DNA of 42,345 nucleotides from assembly GCA_025934375.1 (NCBI GenBank), contig JAICYD010000058.1, forward strand, positions 1 to 42,345, written 5' to 3'. The position numbers were made by a program, and so were the translations under genes. This document shows, in pieces, positions 15,371 to 23,270 of the stretch. The notes under the pieces were generated by a model that saw nothing but the letters and a program-made list of their open reading frames with translations, did no database searches and was not told where the DNA came from. This DNA comes from Streptosporangiaceae bacterium (lineage in GTDB: Bacteria; Actinomycetota; Actinomycetes; Streptosporangiales; Streptosporangiaceae). The stretch's first letter is position 1. The number at the start of each line of letters is the position of its first letter.

Positions 15371-15459
15371 CGCCCCCGCCGGGGGCGTTAGCCGATGTCA
15401 CGGCGGCGGAGGGCGGACAGGCCGAGGGCGCACAGGGCCAGCGCGGCGCCGGATGGGCT
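15371..15459 (-). pseudogene. C-terminal fragment of an ABC-2 type permease, with a hairpin after its stop
   Basis: On the minus strand, directly after the XRE gene stop, a short frame reads GAALALCALGLSALRRRDIG and then TAA at 15390-15388. A hydrophobic helix ending in RRRDIG is a common C-terminus of ABC-2 transporter permeases. No upstream part of such a gene is present, so this looks like a leftover of a deleted gene. The perfect hairpin CGCCCCC-GCC-GGGGGCG (15371-15387) follows the stop and may have been its terminator; it may now serve the XRE gene. Confidence 0.45.
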
Positions 15460-16287
15460 TCAGCGCTCGCGGGCGATCTGCTCGATGAGCTCGATCGACG
15501 CCACCGGGGTCATCGCCTCGATCTGCAGGTGGCGGAACCGGACGGCCAGCCGCCCCACCGTCGCCGGGTCATCGATGATGCGGCCGTCCGCCGCGTCCTC
15601 CAGGTAGGCGGTGCCGGGCGAGCCGGACCCGGCGATCTCCGCGAGGTTGAACGCGCCCTGGAGCCCGATGTGCACCCCGGCCGCGAGTACCTGGACCGTG
15701 ATCGAGGGCCGCCGGGCCATCAGCGCCAGGTGCGTCAGCTGGCCGCGCATCACCTCGGACGGGCCCGCCATGCGGCGCAGCGCCGCCTCATCGATCACCG
15801 ACCACAGCAGTGGCGGCTCGGTGCGGTCGAGCACCGCCTGCCGCGCCAGCCGGGCCTTCACCCGCTCGGCTATCTGGTCATCGCTGGTCACCGAGTGCCG
15901 GGACAGCACCGCCCGTGCGTAGTCCTCGGTTTGCAGCAGCCCGGGGACGAAGGCGTGCTCGAACACGTACAGCGCGGTGGCCTCGGCCTCATCCTGGGCG
16001 AACGAGCGGAACTCCCGGGGGAACGCCTCACCCCATTCCTGTGACTCGCAGTAGAACCGGGTGAACCACCCGGCCGCCTGCGGGAACGCCTCATCGCAGG
16101 CCTGCGCGAACCGCAGGTCGGGGGCCAGCAGGCCGGATTCGATCCGGGAGACGGTCGACTGATCGCAGGGCACCATGACGGCCAGGTCGGCCAGCGTCAT
16201 GCCGGCGGCGGTCCGGGCGCGGCGGACCTCGCTGCCGAAGAAGTGCAGCGGGCTCGCACCAGGAGTCAGCTTGCGCAAGCGGGGCAT
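15460..16287 (-). CDS. XRE-family helix-turn-helix regulator with DUF5753 domain
   Basis: A 275-residue protein with an N-terminal helix-turn-helix (FFGSEVRRARTAAGMTLADLA, then CDQSTVSRIESGLLAPDLRFAQACDEAF) and a C-terminal DUF5753 ligand-sensing-type domain (VFEHAFVPGLLQTEDYARAVLSRH, LLWSVIDEAALRR, QVLAAGVHIGLQGAFNLAEI, TAYLEDAADGRIIDD). Such regulators are abundant in sporulating actinobacteria and are usually paired with small ATPase and DUF397 genes, as here. ATG at 16287 is the expected start; the longer upstream frame is non-conserved. It diverges from the small ATPase at 16537 and is the obvious candidate to bind the 55-bp element at 16448. Confidence 0.93.
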   Translation of the reverse strand: MPRLRKLTPGASPLHFFGSEVRRARTAAGMTLADLAVMVPCDQSTVSRIESGLLAPDLRFAQACDEAFPQAAGWFTRFYCESQEWGEAFPREFRSFAQDEAEATALYVFEHAFVPGLLQTEDYARAVLSRHSVTSDDQIAERVKARLARQAVLDRTEPPLLWSVIDEAALRRMAGPSEVMRGQLTHLALMARRPSITVQVLAAGVHIGLQGAFNLAEIAGSGSPGTAYLEDAADGRIIDDPATVGRLAVRFRHLQIEAMTPVASIELIEQIARER

Positions 16288-16447
16288 CAGCGGCCTCCGT
16301 TCAGCGTGCCGGACCTGTCCGAGTCTTGTGGCGTGGTGAATCCCCCACTCCATTTCTATCCGAACGGTCCGTCCAGCACCACACGGAGCACCAATCGCTG
16401 CCCCCCGTGCGGGGGAGCCGGGCCGCGCGCGCCCCGTTCGTCCCGAA

Positions 16448-16502
16448 TACGTCAGTCGACCGATGTCTTGCAGTGCAAGTTGCACGAAGCTTTGTCCTGC
16501 AA
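16448..16502 (+). promoter_or_regulatory. 55-bp conserved upstream element, copy 1
   Basis: This sequence aligns without gaps to 23181-23235, matching at 46 of 55 positions, in a region with no other similarity. It ends 34 bp before the ATPase start; the other copy ends 35 bp before its own. It contains the palindrome TTGCAGTGCAA (16468-16478), a further TTGCA and a TGTCcTGCAA, so it offers several TTGCA/TGCAA half-sites. It is probably the promoter-operator of the ATPase gene, read by an XRE(DUF5753) regulator; the binding partner is inference. Confidence 0.7.
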
Positions 16503-16536
16503 GCAGCAAGGGCATCCACGAGCGGTAAGGAACCTG

Positions 16537-17028
16537 ATGCGAGTCATGGAGGCGACCCGGAGTACGCCCGGACGTCCGGCGGAGACGGAACTTCACCAGT
16601 GCCGTGTCCGGCTGGCCGCAGGCCTGACCGCTCCCGGGCAGGCCCGCGAACGGGTCCGGGAAGCCATCATCGGCTGGGGCGTTCCCGTGGACATGGATAT
16701 CGCGGTCCTGCTGGCCAGCGACCTGGTGACCCACGCTATCAGCCAGGAGGCGGGGGAGTCGGTCACTGTCGCGATCCGGTGCTCTGAAAGCAGGCTGCGC
16801 ATAGAAGTTCATGACTCGTCGCGCGCGAGGCTGGGGTCGGCGGATGTCCCGGCCGCGGGCGCGACGGCGGGAGGGATCCTCACCTTGGTTGGCACCCTGT
16901 CGACCGAGTGGGGCTCCTACCGCACCCCTGCGGGCAAGGCGTGGTTCTTCACGCTCGCGTTCCGGCCCCACCTGGCCGAGGGCACAGGACGCGAACCGCA
17001 GGGATCCCGAGTGGGGACGGCGAGTTAG
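16537..17028 (+). CDS. Small GHKL-type ATPase-like protein (anti-sigma-kinase-like), degenerate N box
   Basis: A 163-residue single-domain protein of the HATPase_c_2 type that accompanies XRE/DUF397 genes in actinobacteria. The fold is recognisable from VPVDMDIAVLLASDLVTHAI, IEVHDSS and WGSYRTPAGKAWFFTLAF. The key Asn of the N box (ELVTNA in the paralogue at 23271) is His66 here, and the glycine-rich GRGL lid motif is AGGIL, so nucleotide binding may be weakened or lost. ATG at 16537 follows taaggaa, the same context as the paralogue. It is preceded by the conserved 55-bp element and followed by a hairpin spanning the stop codon. Confidence 0.85.
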   Translation: MRVMEATRSTPGRPAETELHQCRVRLAAGLTAPGQARERVREAIIGWGVPVDMDIAVLLASDLVTHAISQEAGESVTVAIRCSESRLRIEVHDSSRARLGSADVPAAGATAGGILTLVGTLSTEWGSYRTPAGKAWFFTLAFRPHLAEGTGREPQGSRVGTAS

Positions 17029-17059
17029 GGTGAAGCCCCATCAGGCTCGCCGTCCCCAC
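17011..17059 (+). terminator. Hairpin overlapping the stop codon of ATPase copy 1
   Basis: GTGGGGACGGCGAG (17011-17024) and CTCGCCGTCCCCAC (17046-17059) are perfect 14-bp complementary arms. The TAG stop (17026-17028) lies in the loop. No U-tract follows. The same arm sequence occurs at the equivalent place after ATPase copy 2, so this is probably a functional attenuator, RNA-stability element or terminator. Confidence 0.7.
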
Positions 17060-17094
17060 CACCTTACAGGCGCTACAGGGGAGAATCGCACGCG

Positions 17095-17388
17095 ATGAGC
17101 TCCGCGGACAGCTGGCCGGCCGGCAACGGCTCGGACGGCAGTGACCGGGTCGGGTGGTGCCGCAACGTCGTCCGGGTGCGCGCCGCGGACCCGAGCACGT
17201 TCGCGGGGCAGGAGCCCGCACGGGTCAAGCGGTGTCGGCACCGTCAGCCGGAGCCGTGCCGGCAGCGGGAACGCCGGGCGCAGGGACGGGCGTGCCCCGA
17301 CCAGCACCCGCTGCGCGCGTCCGCCTGGCCACGTCCCCGGCCCCGCGGCGCATGCGAAACGCCTCGATGGCCGGGCCGACGGCGATAA
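17095..17388 (+). pseudogene. Small frame in the DUF397 position, possibly decayed
   Basis: An ATG at 17095 follows CAGGGGAGAA and opens a frame MSSADSWPAGNGSDGSDRVG... with a CRNVVRVRAADPSTF segment that weakly resembles the CVEVA...VRDS part of DUF397 proteins. In the paralogous locus the equivalent position holds a true DUF397 gene (24018). Here the frame lacks the FTPxEW motif and runs into the antisense of the MFS gene after 17225. It is best read as a decayed or truncated DUF397 gene, with low confidence. Confidence 0.3.
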
Positions 17389-18712
17389 GCGCCAGTATCC
17401 AGAACGCCACGGTAAACGCGGCCTTGTCGCCGGCGCCCAGCGGTCCGCCGGATGGAAGCAAGGCCCCGGCCCGTAGCGCGACCGTCGCCACCGCGACGGC
17501 GAGCCCGGCCGACAGCACGGTCAGCGCGGCCAGCAGCACGTTGGCGTCCCGCACCTCATCAGGGGGAAGCTCGGTGAAGCCGACCGTCGAGTAGGCGGTC
17601 ATCCCCGTCGACCGGAAGACGCCGCTGATGAGCGCGAGGAGCGCGATCACCGGCAGCGCCGTCGCCCCGGTCACCAGGCCCAGCAGCGCGACCACCACCA
17701 CCGTGCCCAGCGTTGAGGCGATCAGGTACGCGCGGAACCCGAAGCGGTTGATCAGCGGCGTCGTCGCCGGCTTGATGCCCACGTTGCCGGCGAAGATGAA
17801 CAGCGTCACCGCGCCCGACTTGACCGGTGACCAGCCAAACTGCGTCTGGAACTCCAGCGGCAGCAGGAACGGCATCGCCCCGCACACCACCCAGTAAAGC
17901 GACCCGCCCGCGGCGGTGAGGCGGAAGGTGTGCACGCGCAGGGCGCGCAGGTTCAGCAGCGGGTGCGGCGCCCGCCGCAGGTGCCACACGGCCAGGCCCA
18001 GCAAGGCCACGGCCCCCGCCCCGAACGCGCCGGTGGTGCCCGCTGGCGGGTCACTCAGCGATAGCAGGTGCGCGGCGTAGGTGAGGCATCCCAGGCCGGT
18101 GCAGGTGAGCAGGACTCCCAGCCAGTCCAGCGGCGCGGGCACCCCAGTGCCGGGCAGGTTCCGCACCAGCCGCCGGGCGACGGCGAACGCGATCACGCCG
18201 AGCGGCACGTTGATGAGGAACATCCAGTGCCAGGAGGCGTACGTGGTGATCAGCCCGCCGGCCAGCGGGGCGATGACCGGCGCGATCAGGCCGGGCCACA
18301 CTACGTAGGACGTGATCTTCAGCAGGTCCCGCCGGTCGGCGGCGGAGACCACCATGGCCCGCCCGACGGGGACCATCATCGCGCCGCCGGCGCCCTGCAG
18401 GATCCGCATCGCGGTGAGCATCCCCAGGGACGTGCTCGCCGCGCACCCCGCCGAGGCGAGGGTGAAGACCGCGATCGCGGCCGTGAAGGTCGCCCGGTTG
18501 CCGTACCTGCGGGTCAGCCATCCCGCCAGCGGGATTCCCGCGGCGTTGGTGACCAGGTAGGCGGTGACCACCAGGCCCACCGAAGCCGGGGCCGCGTGCA
18601 GCGACCGGCCGATCTGCGGTGCCGCCGTCGTGACGATCGTGCCATCGAGCATGTCCATGAACAGGCACCCGGCAACCAGCAGGGCAGTGTTGCGCTGGTG
18701 GATAGTGATCAC
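17225..18712 (-). CDS. MFS drug-efflux transporter, DHA2 (14-TM) type
   Basis: A 495-residue inner-membrane proton antiporter. Helix 1 carries LLVAGCLFMDMLDGTIVTTAAPQIGRSL (motif D1 type), the loop 2-3 motif A is GWLTRRYGNRATF, and motif C-like glycines occur in VVWPGLIAPVIAPLAGGLI, followed by WHWMFLINVPLGVIAF. These features mark the EmrB/QacA-like family, which exports drugs or metabolites. The C-terminal 40 residues are Pro/Ala rich. I chose GTG at 18712 because a promoter -10 (TAGTAT) lies 5 bp ahead of it, implying a leaderless mRNA; GTG at 18760 would be upstream of that promoter. Confidence 0.9.
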   Translation of the reverse strand: MITIHQRNTALLVAGCLFMDMLDGTIVTTAAPQIGRSLHAAPASVGLVVTAYLVTNAAGIPLAGWLTRRYGNRATFTAAIAVFTLASAGCAASTSLGMLTAMRILQGAGGAMMVPVGRAMVVSAADRRDLLKITSYVVWPGLIAPVIAPLAGGLITTYASWHWMFLINVPLGVIAFAVARRLVRNLPGTGVPAPLDWLGVLLTCTGLGCLTYAAHLLSLSDPPAGTTGAFGAGAVALLGLAVWHLRRAPHPLLNLRALRVHTFRLTAAGGSLYWVVCGAMPFLLPLEFQTQFGWSPVKSGAVTLFIFAGNVGIKPATTPLINRFGFRAYLIASTLGTVVVVALLGLVTGATALPVIALLALISGVFRSTGMTAYSTVGFTELPPDEVRDANVLLAALTVLSAGLAVAVATVALRAGALLPSGGPLGAGDKAAFTVAFWILALIAVGPAIEAFRMRRGAGDVARRTRAAGAGRGTPVPAPGVPAAGTAPADGADTA

Positions 18713-18717
18713 GATGA

Positions 18718-18748
18718 ATACTAGGACGCCCGTGCCGAGGTGGTCCAA
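18718..18748 (-). promoter_or_regulatory. Probable leaderless promoter of the MFS gene
   Basis: On the minus strand TTGGAC (18748-18743) is followed after 19 bp by TAGTAT (18723-18718), and the GTG start codon follows 5 bp later. Transcription would begin at or next to the start codon. The spacer is slightly long. Confidence 0.45.
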
Positions 18749-18790
18749 GCTCGCGGGCACGCTGGCCGCGCTTCGCCAACACTGCTCGCC

Positions 18791-18816
18791 ACAGTGCTAA
18801 CCAACAGTGCTAACCA
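18791..18816 (+). repeat. 13-bp direct repeat upstream of the MFS gene
   Basis: ACAGTGCTAACCA occurs twice in exact tandem, followed by a partial third copy (acactgc). It lies in the 270-bp gap between the MFS gene and the rhamnosidase and could be a regulator binding array or another minisatellite. The rest of the gap holds an imperfect dyad TGGTA-N9-TACCA just before the rhamnosidase. Confidence 0.7.
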
Positions 18817-18982
18817 ACACTGCCCGGCGGGCCGGCGATAGTTACCTGATCGTGACGGTAATGGCGCAGCGTATTGCGCGCTAAAGGTGTCAGGAATGCT
18901 TAGTCGCGAAAACTTACTTGCCACGGGAATGCCAGTGAGCCTGGGCAGAGTGGTAATTAGTCTCTACCATTATGGCGTGGTC

Positions 18983-21835
18983 ATGGCGCCAGAAATCCCC
19001 CGCGCGGAGCAGCCGCGTTTCCGCCCGGGGTCGCTCGCGGGGGCGCGGCGGCGGTGGGCGGTCGCGGGCACTGTCATCGCGAGCACCGTGCTGATCGCGC
19101 TGCCCGCCGTCGCGGTCGCCGTCCCCGGCGCCGCGATGGGCGGCCCGGCGGTACCCGACGCGCCCGGCCTCCTCCAGGTCAACCTGGTGACCAGCCCCAT
19201 GGCCGTCCCGCCGTCGGGCGTGAGCTTCTCGTGGGTGACCCGCGATTCGCGCCCCGGCGAGCAGCAGGGCGGCTATGAGATCCGGGTCGCCGGCACCCCG
19301 TCGGCCGCGATGTCCGGCAGCGCCAACTGGGATTCCGGCATGGTGGCGGCGAGCGCGCCCTACGGGTCCTACCACGGGCCGGGCCTGGCTGCTGCGAGCC
19401 GTTACTGGTGGACGGTCCGCACCTTCGACGCCGAGGGGGACGCGGGCGCGTGGGCCGTTCCCGCGCAGTTCGGGACGGCGCTGTCCTCGTGGTCGGCGCG
19501 GGCGATCTGGTCGGCGCCGGCTGGCGGGAAGAACAGCGGGTGGGCGTTCCTGCGCGGCGCGATCACGGTGGCCAGCAAGCCGGTGCTGGCCGCTACCGTG
19601 TACGCGGCGGGCGCGTCCACCGCGCCCGCGCACCAGTGGGTGTACCGGCTGTCGCTCAACGGCAAGGTCCTCGGCGTTGGCCCCACCCCATCGCCGGACC
19701 AGTCGACTACCACGGAGTACAACTCCTGGGACGTTACTTCCCTCCTGTCCCCGGGCTCTGCGGCGGCGTTCGGCGCGCTGGCCTACACCCAGCTGGACCA
19801 GCAGTTCGTGCTTGAGGTCGTGATCCAGTACCTCGACGGGTCGCGGGTGACCTGGGGCACCGGCCCGGGCTGGCGGGCCATGGACGGCGGGTCGGTGTAC
19901 CCGCCGGCCGGCAGCGTCGGTACCGCCTATTACTCCGCGCCGGTGGAAGACCTGAACGCGGCCCGGTACCCGTGGGGCTTTGACACTCCCTCCTTCAACC
20001 CCGCGGGCTGGTCCGCGCCGGTCATCAAGGCGCAGATCGGCGGGCTGACCCCGCTGCCCACCGCGAACGTGCAGCTGGCGCAGCACTTCGCGCGGAGCGT
20101 CACCAAGCTCGGGACGGGCCACTACCTGATCGACTTCGGCGCCACCCAGGTCGGCGGCCTGCGGCTGGACCTGGCCGGCCCGGCCGGGCGGAAGGTGACC
20201 ATCCGCTACGGGGAGGTCCTGGCCACCCCGGCCAGCGTGCGGTACCACCTGAGCACCGGCAACGTGTTCCAGGACGTCTACACGCTGCGCGGCGGCCCGC
20301 AGACCCTGCTGGTCTGGGGGTTCCGGGTGTTCCGCTACGTCGAGGTCATGGGCTCGCCCCAGGACATGACGCGGGACCCCGGGCACACGGTCTCCGCCAC
20401 CGCGCTGGTCTACCCGGACCAGCCGGGCCTGTCGTCGATGACATCCAGCAACCCGGCCCTCAACGCGGTGTGGGCGTTCACCAAGAGCTCCGTCGAGGCG
20501 CTCAACCTCTACGCCTACCTTGACCCGGCCCGCGAGCGGACCACGAACACCGAGGGCGACAACTACATTCACCAGCAGTCGCAGGCCGTGATCGGCGGCG
20601 ACTACGCGGAGGCCCGGTACTCCACGCTCCTCGCGCTGGCCTTCATGAACGGCGACCCGCAGTCGATCACCGAGTACCGCCAGCTCGCGCCGGTCGCGGC
20701 GCTGGATTCCTGGCAGCGGACGGGTGACCCCTCCGCGCTGGCCGGGATGTACTCGCACCTGCAGCGGATGCTGCTGCCCGTCGCGTCCAACGGCCTGGTC
20801 TCGCAGCCCATCACGGCGCTGATCCGGCGGATGGCGCGGTCCGGCCAGCCCGGCCAGCCCGCGCCGGACATCCCGCATGCCTCCGGCGTCGGGTTCGCGT
20901 CCCCGCTGACCACCATCAGGGCGGGCGTCCCCACCGCGCTGGTCGACTGGCCGCCGAACGAGCGCGACGGCTTCGTGTTCCGGCCGCAGAACACCGTCGT
21001 CAACGCGTTCGCGTACGCGGCCTACCACGCGATGGCGCAGATCGCCGCGCAGCTCGGCAAGACCGCCGACGCCTCCGGCTACGCCGCCAGGGCCGCCGCG
21101 ATCAGGTCCGCGATCGCCGCCCTGCTCTACGACCCGGCCTCGGGCGCGTTCTATGACGGGGCCGGCACCTCGCACGAGGCGCTGCAATCCAGCGTGTACA
21201 CCGTCGCGCTGGGGGCGGCCGGCCCGGTGGCCAGCCAGACGGCGGCGCGGTTCATCGCCAGCCACGGCATCACCTCTGGCGCCTGCAGCGTCTACTGCGC
21301 CGCCTACTACCTGGAAGCGCTCTACGACGGCGGGCAGGGCCAGGCCGCGCTGAACATGCTGACCGCCAGCACGCGCACCAGCTACCGGTACATGATGGCC
21401 CAGGGCGCGGGCTCGACGATGGAGGCCTGGAATCCCGCGATCAAGGGCAACCTCAGCTACTCACACGCCTGGGCCACCAGCCCGGACTTCGTCATACCGG
21501 AGTTCCTGTTCGGCATCACCGGCACAACGCCCGGCTGGGGTCACCTGCTCATCCAGCCGCAGGTCGCGAACCTGGCGAGCGGCTCGGTGGCCATGCCGAC
21601 CGCGCGCGGCCCGGTGAAAGTGTCCTTCACTCACCCCGCCGGCGGGCGGTTCGCGCTGACCGTGACCCTCCCGGCCACCGCCGAGGCGCAGGTGGCGCTG
21701 CCCGGTGTCTCCTTCGGCCAGCAGGTCCTCCTCGACGGGACCGCGCAGGCCACGACGAGGGCGACGACGGCCTCCGGGGCGTCTGTCGCGGTGGTCAGCG
21801 TCGGCTCCGGCACCCACACGGTGACGACGGCCTAG
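18983..21835 (+). CDS. Secreted alpha-L-rhamnosidase (GH78)
   Basis: A 950-residue exported glycosidase that would release L-rhamnose from plant or microbial glycosides. The start (RPGSLAGARRRWAVAGTVIASTVLIALPAVAVAVPG in outline) is a signal peptide. Beta domains follow (fibronectin-like N-domain WVTRDS...RYWWTVRTFD; jelly-roll RAIWSAP...WAFLRG). The catalytic (alpha/alpha)6 barrel includes LDPARERTTNTEGDNYIHQQ, which carries acidic residues where GH78 has its catalytic DxxER-type motif, and TSMEAW-like STMEAWNP and SYSHAWATSPDFVIPEFLFGI near the end, followed by the C-terminal beta domain. ATG at 18983 is chosen for the signal peptide; no clear ribosome binding site is seen, and GTG at 18977 is possible. 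Confidence 0.88.
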   Translation: MAPEIPRAEQPRFRPGSLAGARRRWAVAGTVIASTVLIALPAVAVAVPGAAMGGPAVPDAPGLLQVNLVTSPMAVPPSGVSFSWVTRDSRPGEQQGGYEIRVAGTPSAAMSGSANWDSGMVAASAPYGSYHGPGLAAASRYWWTVRTFDAEGDAGAWAVPAQFGTALSSWSARAIWSAPAGGKNSGWAFLRGAITVASKPVLAATVYAAGASTAPAHQWVYRLSLNGKVLGVGPTPSPDQSTTTEYNSWDVTSLLSPGSAAAFGALAYTQLDQQFVLEVVIQYLDGSRVTWGTGPGWRAMDGGSVYPPAGSVGTAYYSAPVEDLNAARYPWGFDTPSFNPAGWSAPVIKAQIGGLTPLPTANVQLAQHFARSVTKLGTGHYLIDFGATQVGGLRLDLAGPAGRKVTIRYGEVLATPASVRYHLSTGNVFQDVYTLRGGPQTLLVWGFRVFRYVEVMGSPQDMTRDPGHTVSATALVYPDQPGLSSMTSSNPALNAVWAFTKSSVEALNLYAYLDPARERTTNTEGDNYIHQQSQAVIGGDYAEARYSTLLALAFMNGDPQSITEYRQLAPVAALDSWQRTGDPSALAGMYSHLQRMLLPVASNGLVSQPITALIRRMARSGQPGQPAPDIPHASGVGFASPLTTIRAGVPTALVDWPPNERDGFVFRPQNTVVNAFAYAAYHAMAQIAAQLGKTADASGYAARAAAIRSAIAALLYDPASGAFYDGAGTSHEALQSSVYTVALGAAGPVASQTAARFIASHGITSGACSVYCAAYYLEALYDGGQGQAALNMLTASTRTSYRYMMAQGAGSTMEAWNPAIKGNLSYSHAWATSPDFVIPEFLFGITGTTPGWGHLLIQPQVANLASGSVAMPTARGPVKVSFTHPAGGRFALTVTLPATAEAQVALPGVSFGQQVLLDGTAQATTRATTASGASVAVVSVGSGTHTVTTA

Positions 21836-21935
21836 GGGCACTGGCCGGGGCGGGCGCGCCACGTGACATCCGGGCAGGCTATTTCGTCATAGGCGCGGGA
21901 AGGGAAACCGAATCCGCGCGCGAAGGGGACTGACG

Positions 21936-22856
21936 ATGAAGGCAATCCGCACCCACGAGCCGACCGGCATCAGCGGCCTCGTCTTCGAGGAGGCGCCCGA
22001 TCCCAGGCCCATGTTCTGCGAGGTGCTGGTCAAGGTGGCCGCGTGCGGCATCACGCACAACGAGCTGGACTGGCCCGTGTGGACCTGCCGGGCCGGTCAT
22101 CGGCGGACCTCGATCATCCCCGGACACGAGGTGTCGGGAGTCGTCGCCGCGCTGGGTTTCGGCACGGCCGGGGTCGCCGTCGGCGACGAGGTGTTCGGGC
22201 TGACCGACCAGCTGCGCGACGGGGCGGCCGCCGAATACGTCGCCGTCGAGGCCCGCAACCTGGCCCCGAAGCCGCGGACCGTCGATCACGTCCACGCGGC
22301 GGCGGTGCCGCGGGCCGGCCTGACCGCATGGCAGGGCCTGTTCGACCACGGGAAGCTGGCCGACGGGCAGACGGTGGTCATCCACGGCGCGGGCGGCGCC
22401 GTCGGCTCCGTTGCGGTCCAGCTCGCCCGCTGGGCCGGCGCCCGGGTGATCGGGACCGGGCGCGGCCACTCCCGGGCGCTGGTCACCGAGCTGGGCGCCG
22501 ACCGCTTCATCGCGCTGGACGCCGACGGCCTCCAGGGCGCGGCCGGCCAGGCTGACCTGGTCTTCGACACGATCGGCGGCGAGGTGCTGGCCGGATCGTC
22601 GGACCTGCTCAAGCCCGGGGGAACCCTGGTCACCATCAAGGCCGACGCGCGGCTGGCGGCTATCCGGGGCGACATCACGACGGTCGTCTTCATCCAGGAA
22701 TCCAGCCGCGCTCAGCTGACCGAGCTCGCCCGGCTGGTCGACCAGGGCCACCTGCGCCCGCAGGTCGGCGCTGTGTACCCGCTCGCGCAGGCGGTCACGG
22801 CCTACAGCGCCAAGGCCGCCGGCGGCGTCCCCGGCCGGATCGTCCTCCAGCCCTGA
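21936..22856 (+). CDS. Zinc-type/quinone-oxidoreductase-like alcohol dehydrogenase (MDR family)
   Basis: A 306-residue NAD(P)H-dependent medium-chain reductase. The catalytic domain includes CGITHNELDWPVW and IIPGHEVSGVVAALG. The nucleotide loop is VVIHGAGGAVGSVAVQLARWAGARVIGTGRG. It lacks the structural-zinc cysteine cluster of classical alcohol dehydrogenases, which points to the quinone-oxidoreductase-like group. The start ATG follows GAAGGGGA with good spacing. It is a single gene on this strand between the rhamnosidase and the second ATPase module; the substrate is unknown. Confidence 0.9.
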   Translation: MKAIRTHEPTGISGLVFEEAPDPRPMFCEVLVKVAACGITHNELDWPVWTCRAGHRRTSIIPGHEVSGVVAALGFGTAGVAVGDEVFGLTDQLRDGAAAEYVAVEARNLAPKPRTVDHVHAAAVPRAGLTAWQGLFDHGKLADGQTVVIHGAGGAVGSVAVQLARWAGARVIGTGRGHSRALVTELGADRFIALDADGLQGAAGQADLVFDTIGGEVLAGSSDLLKPGGTLVTIKADARLAAIRGDITTVVFIQESSRAQLTELARLVDQGHLRPQVGAVYPLAQAVTAYSAKAAGGVPGRIVLQP

Positions 22857-23180
22857 GGCGCTGGCACCTGGCATCGGGCCGGCCCTGCCGTTTCGGCGCA
22901 CCTGCGCCCTTATTCCCGCACAATGCGTGGTCTCCACCCCGACCCGGGTAGCGCCAGCAGCTGCCGGAAGCGCGCAGTCACGATCAGAATCCCTGGTTCT
23001 CTCGTTGCGCAGACCCACGTGAGAGGTCAGTCTCGCCACGGATCTTGATGCGCTCATTTGTGCGCGGCGGGCTGATGGGTCGTGACGTTACTCGCGGGTC
23101 GGGTTAAGCCTTGTCGGCTTCTCTGTTACGACGACAAACATGCAGGTCGTGGCCATGTTTCGGGAAGGTGCGATCCGATA
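22857..23180. other. Non-coding gap upstream of ATPase module 2
   Basis: No gene was recognised in these 324 bp. GC content is lower than in the neighbouring genes. No strong hairpin or repeat was seen before the 55-bp element that begins at 23181. Confidence 0.5.
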
Positions 23181-23235
23181 TACGTCAGCTGACTGATGTC
23201 TTGCAGTGCAAATTGCATGAGCATTTGTCTTGCAA
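23181..23235 (+). promoter_or_regulatory. 55-bp conserved upstream element, copy 2
   Basis: This is the partner of 16448-16502 (46 of 55 identical, no gaps). The palindrome TTGCAGTGCAA is at 23201-23211, with further TTGCA and TGTCTTGCAA half-sites downstream. The element ends 35 bp before the ATG at 23271. A gatata sequence directly upstream could be a -10. Conservation of position and sequence, with no similarity on either side, indicates a selected control element. Confidence 0.7.
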
Positions 23236-23270
23236 CCGGCACGCGAGCTTCCAGTGAGTGAAGGAACCCG

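Noticed and set aside
16243..16536. Upstream coding extension of ATPase copy 1
   Set aside because: The frame is open but crosses the 55-bp control element and is not conserved in the paralogue. The ATG at 16537 has the same leader as copy 2.
18914..21265. Long minus-strand open frame opposite the rhamnosidase
   Set aside because: No domain, skewed composition, and it is antisense to a conserved secreted glycosidase.
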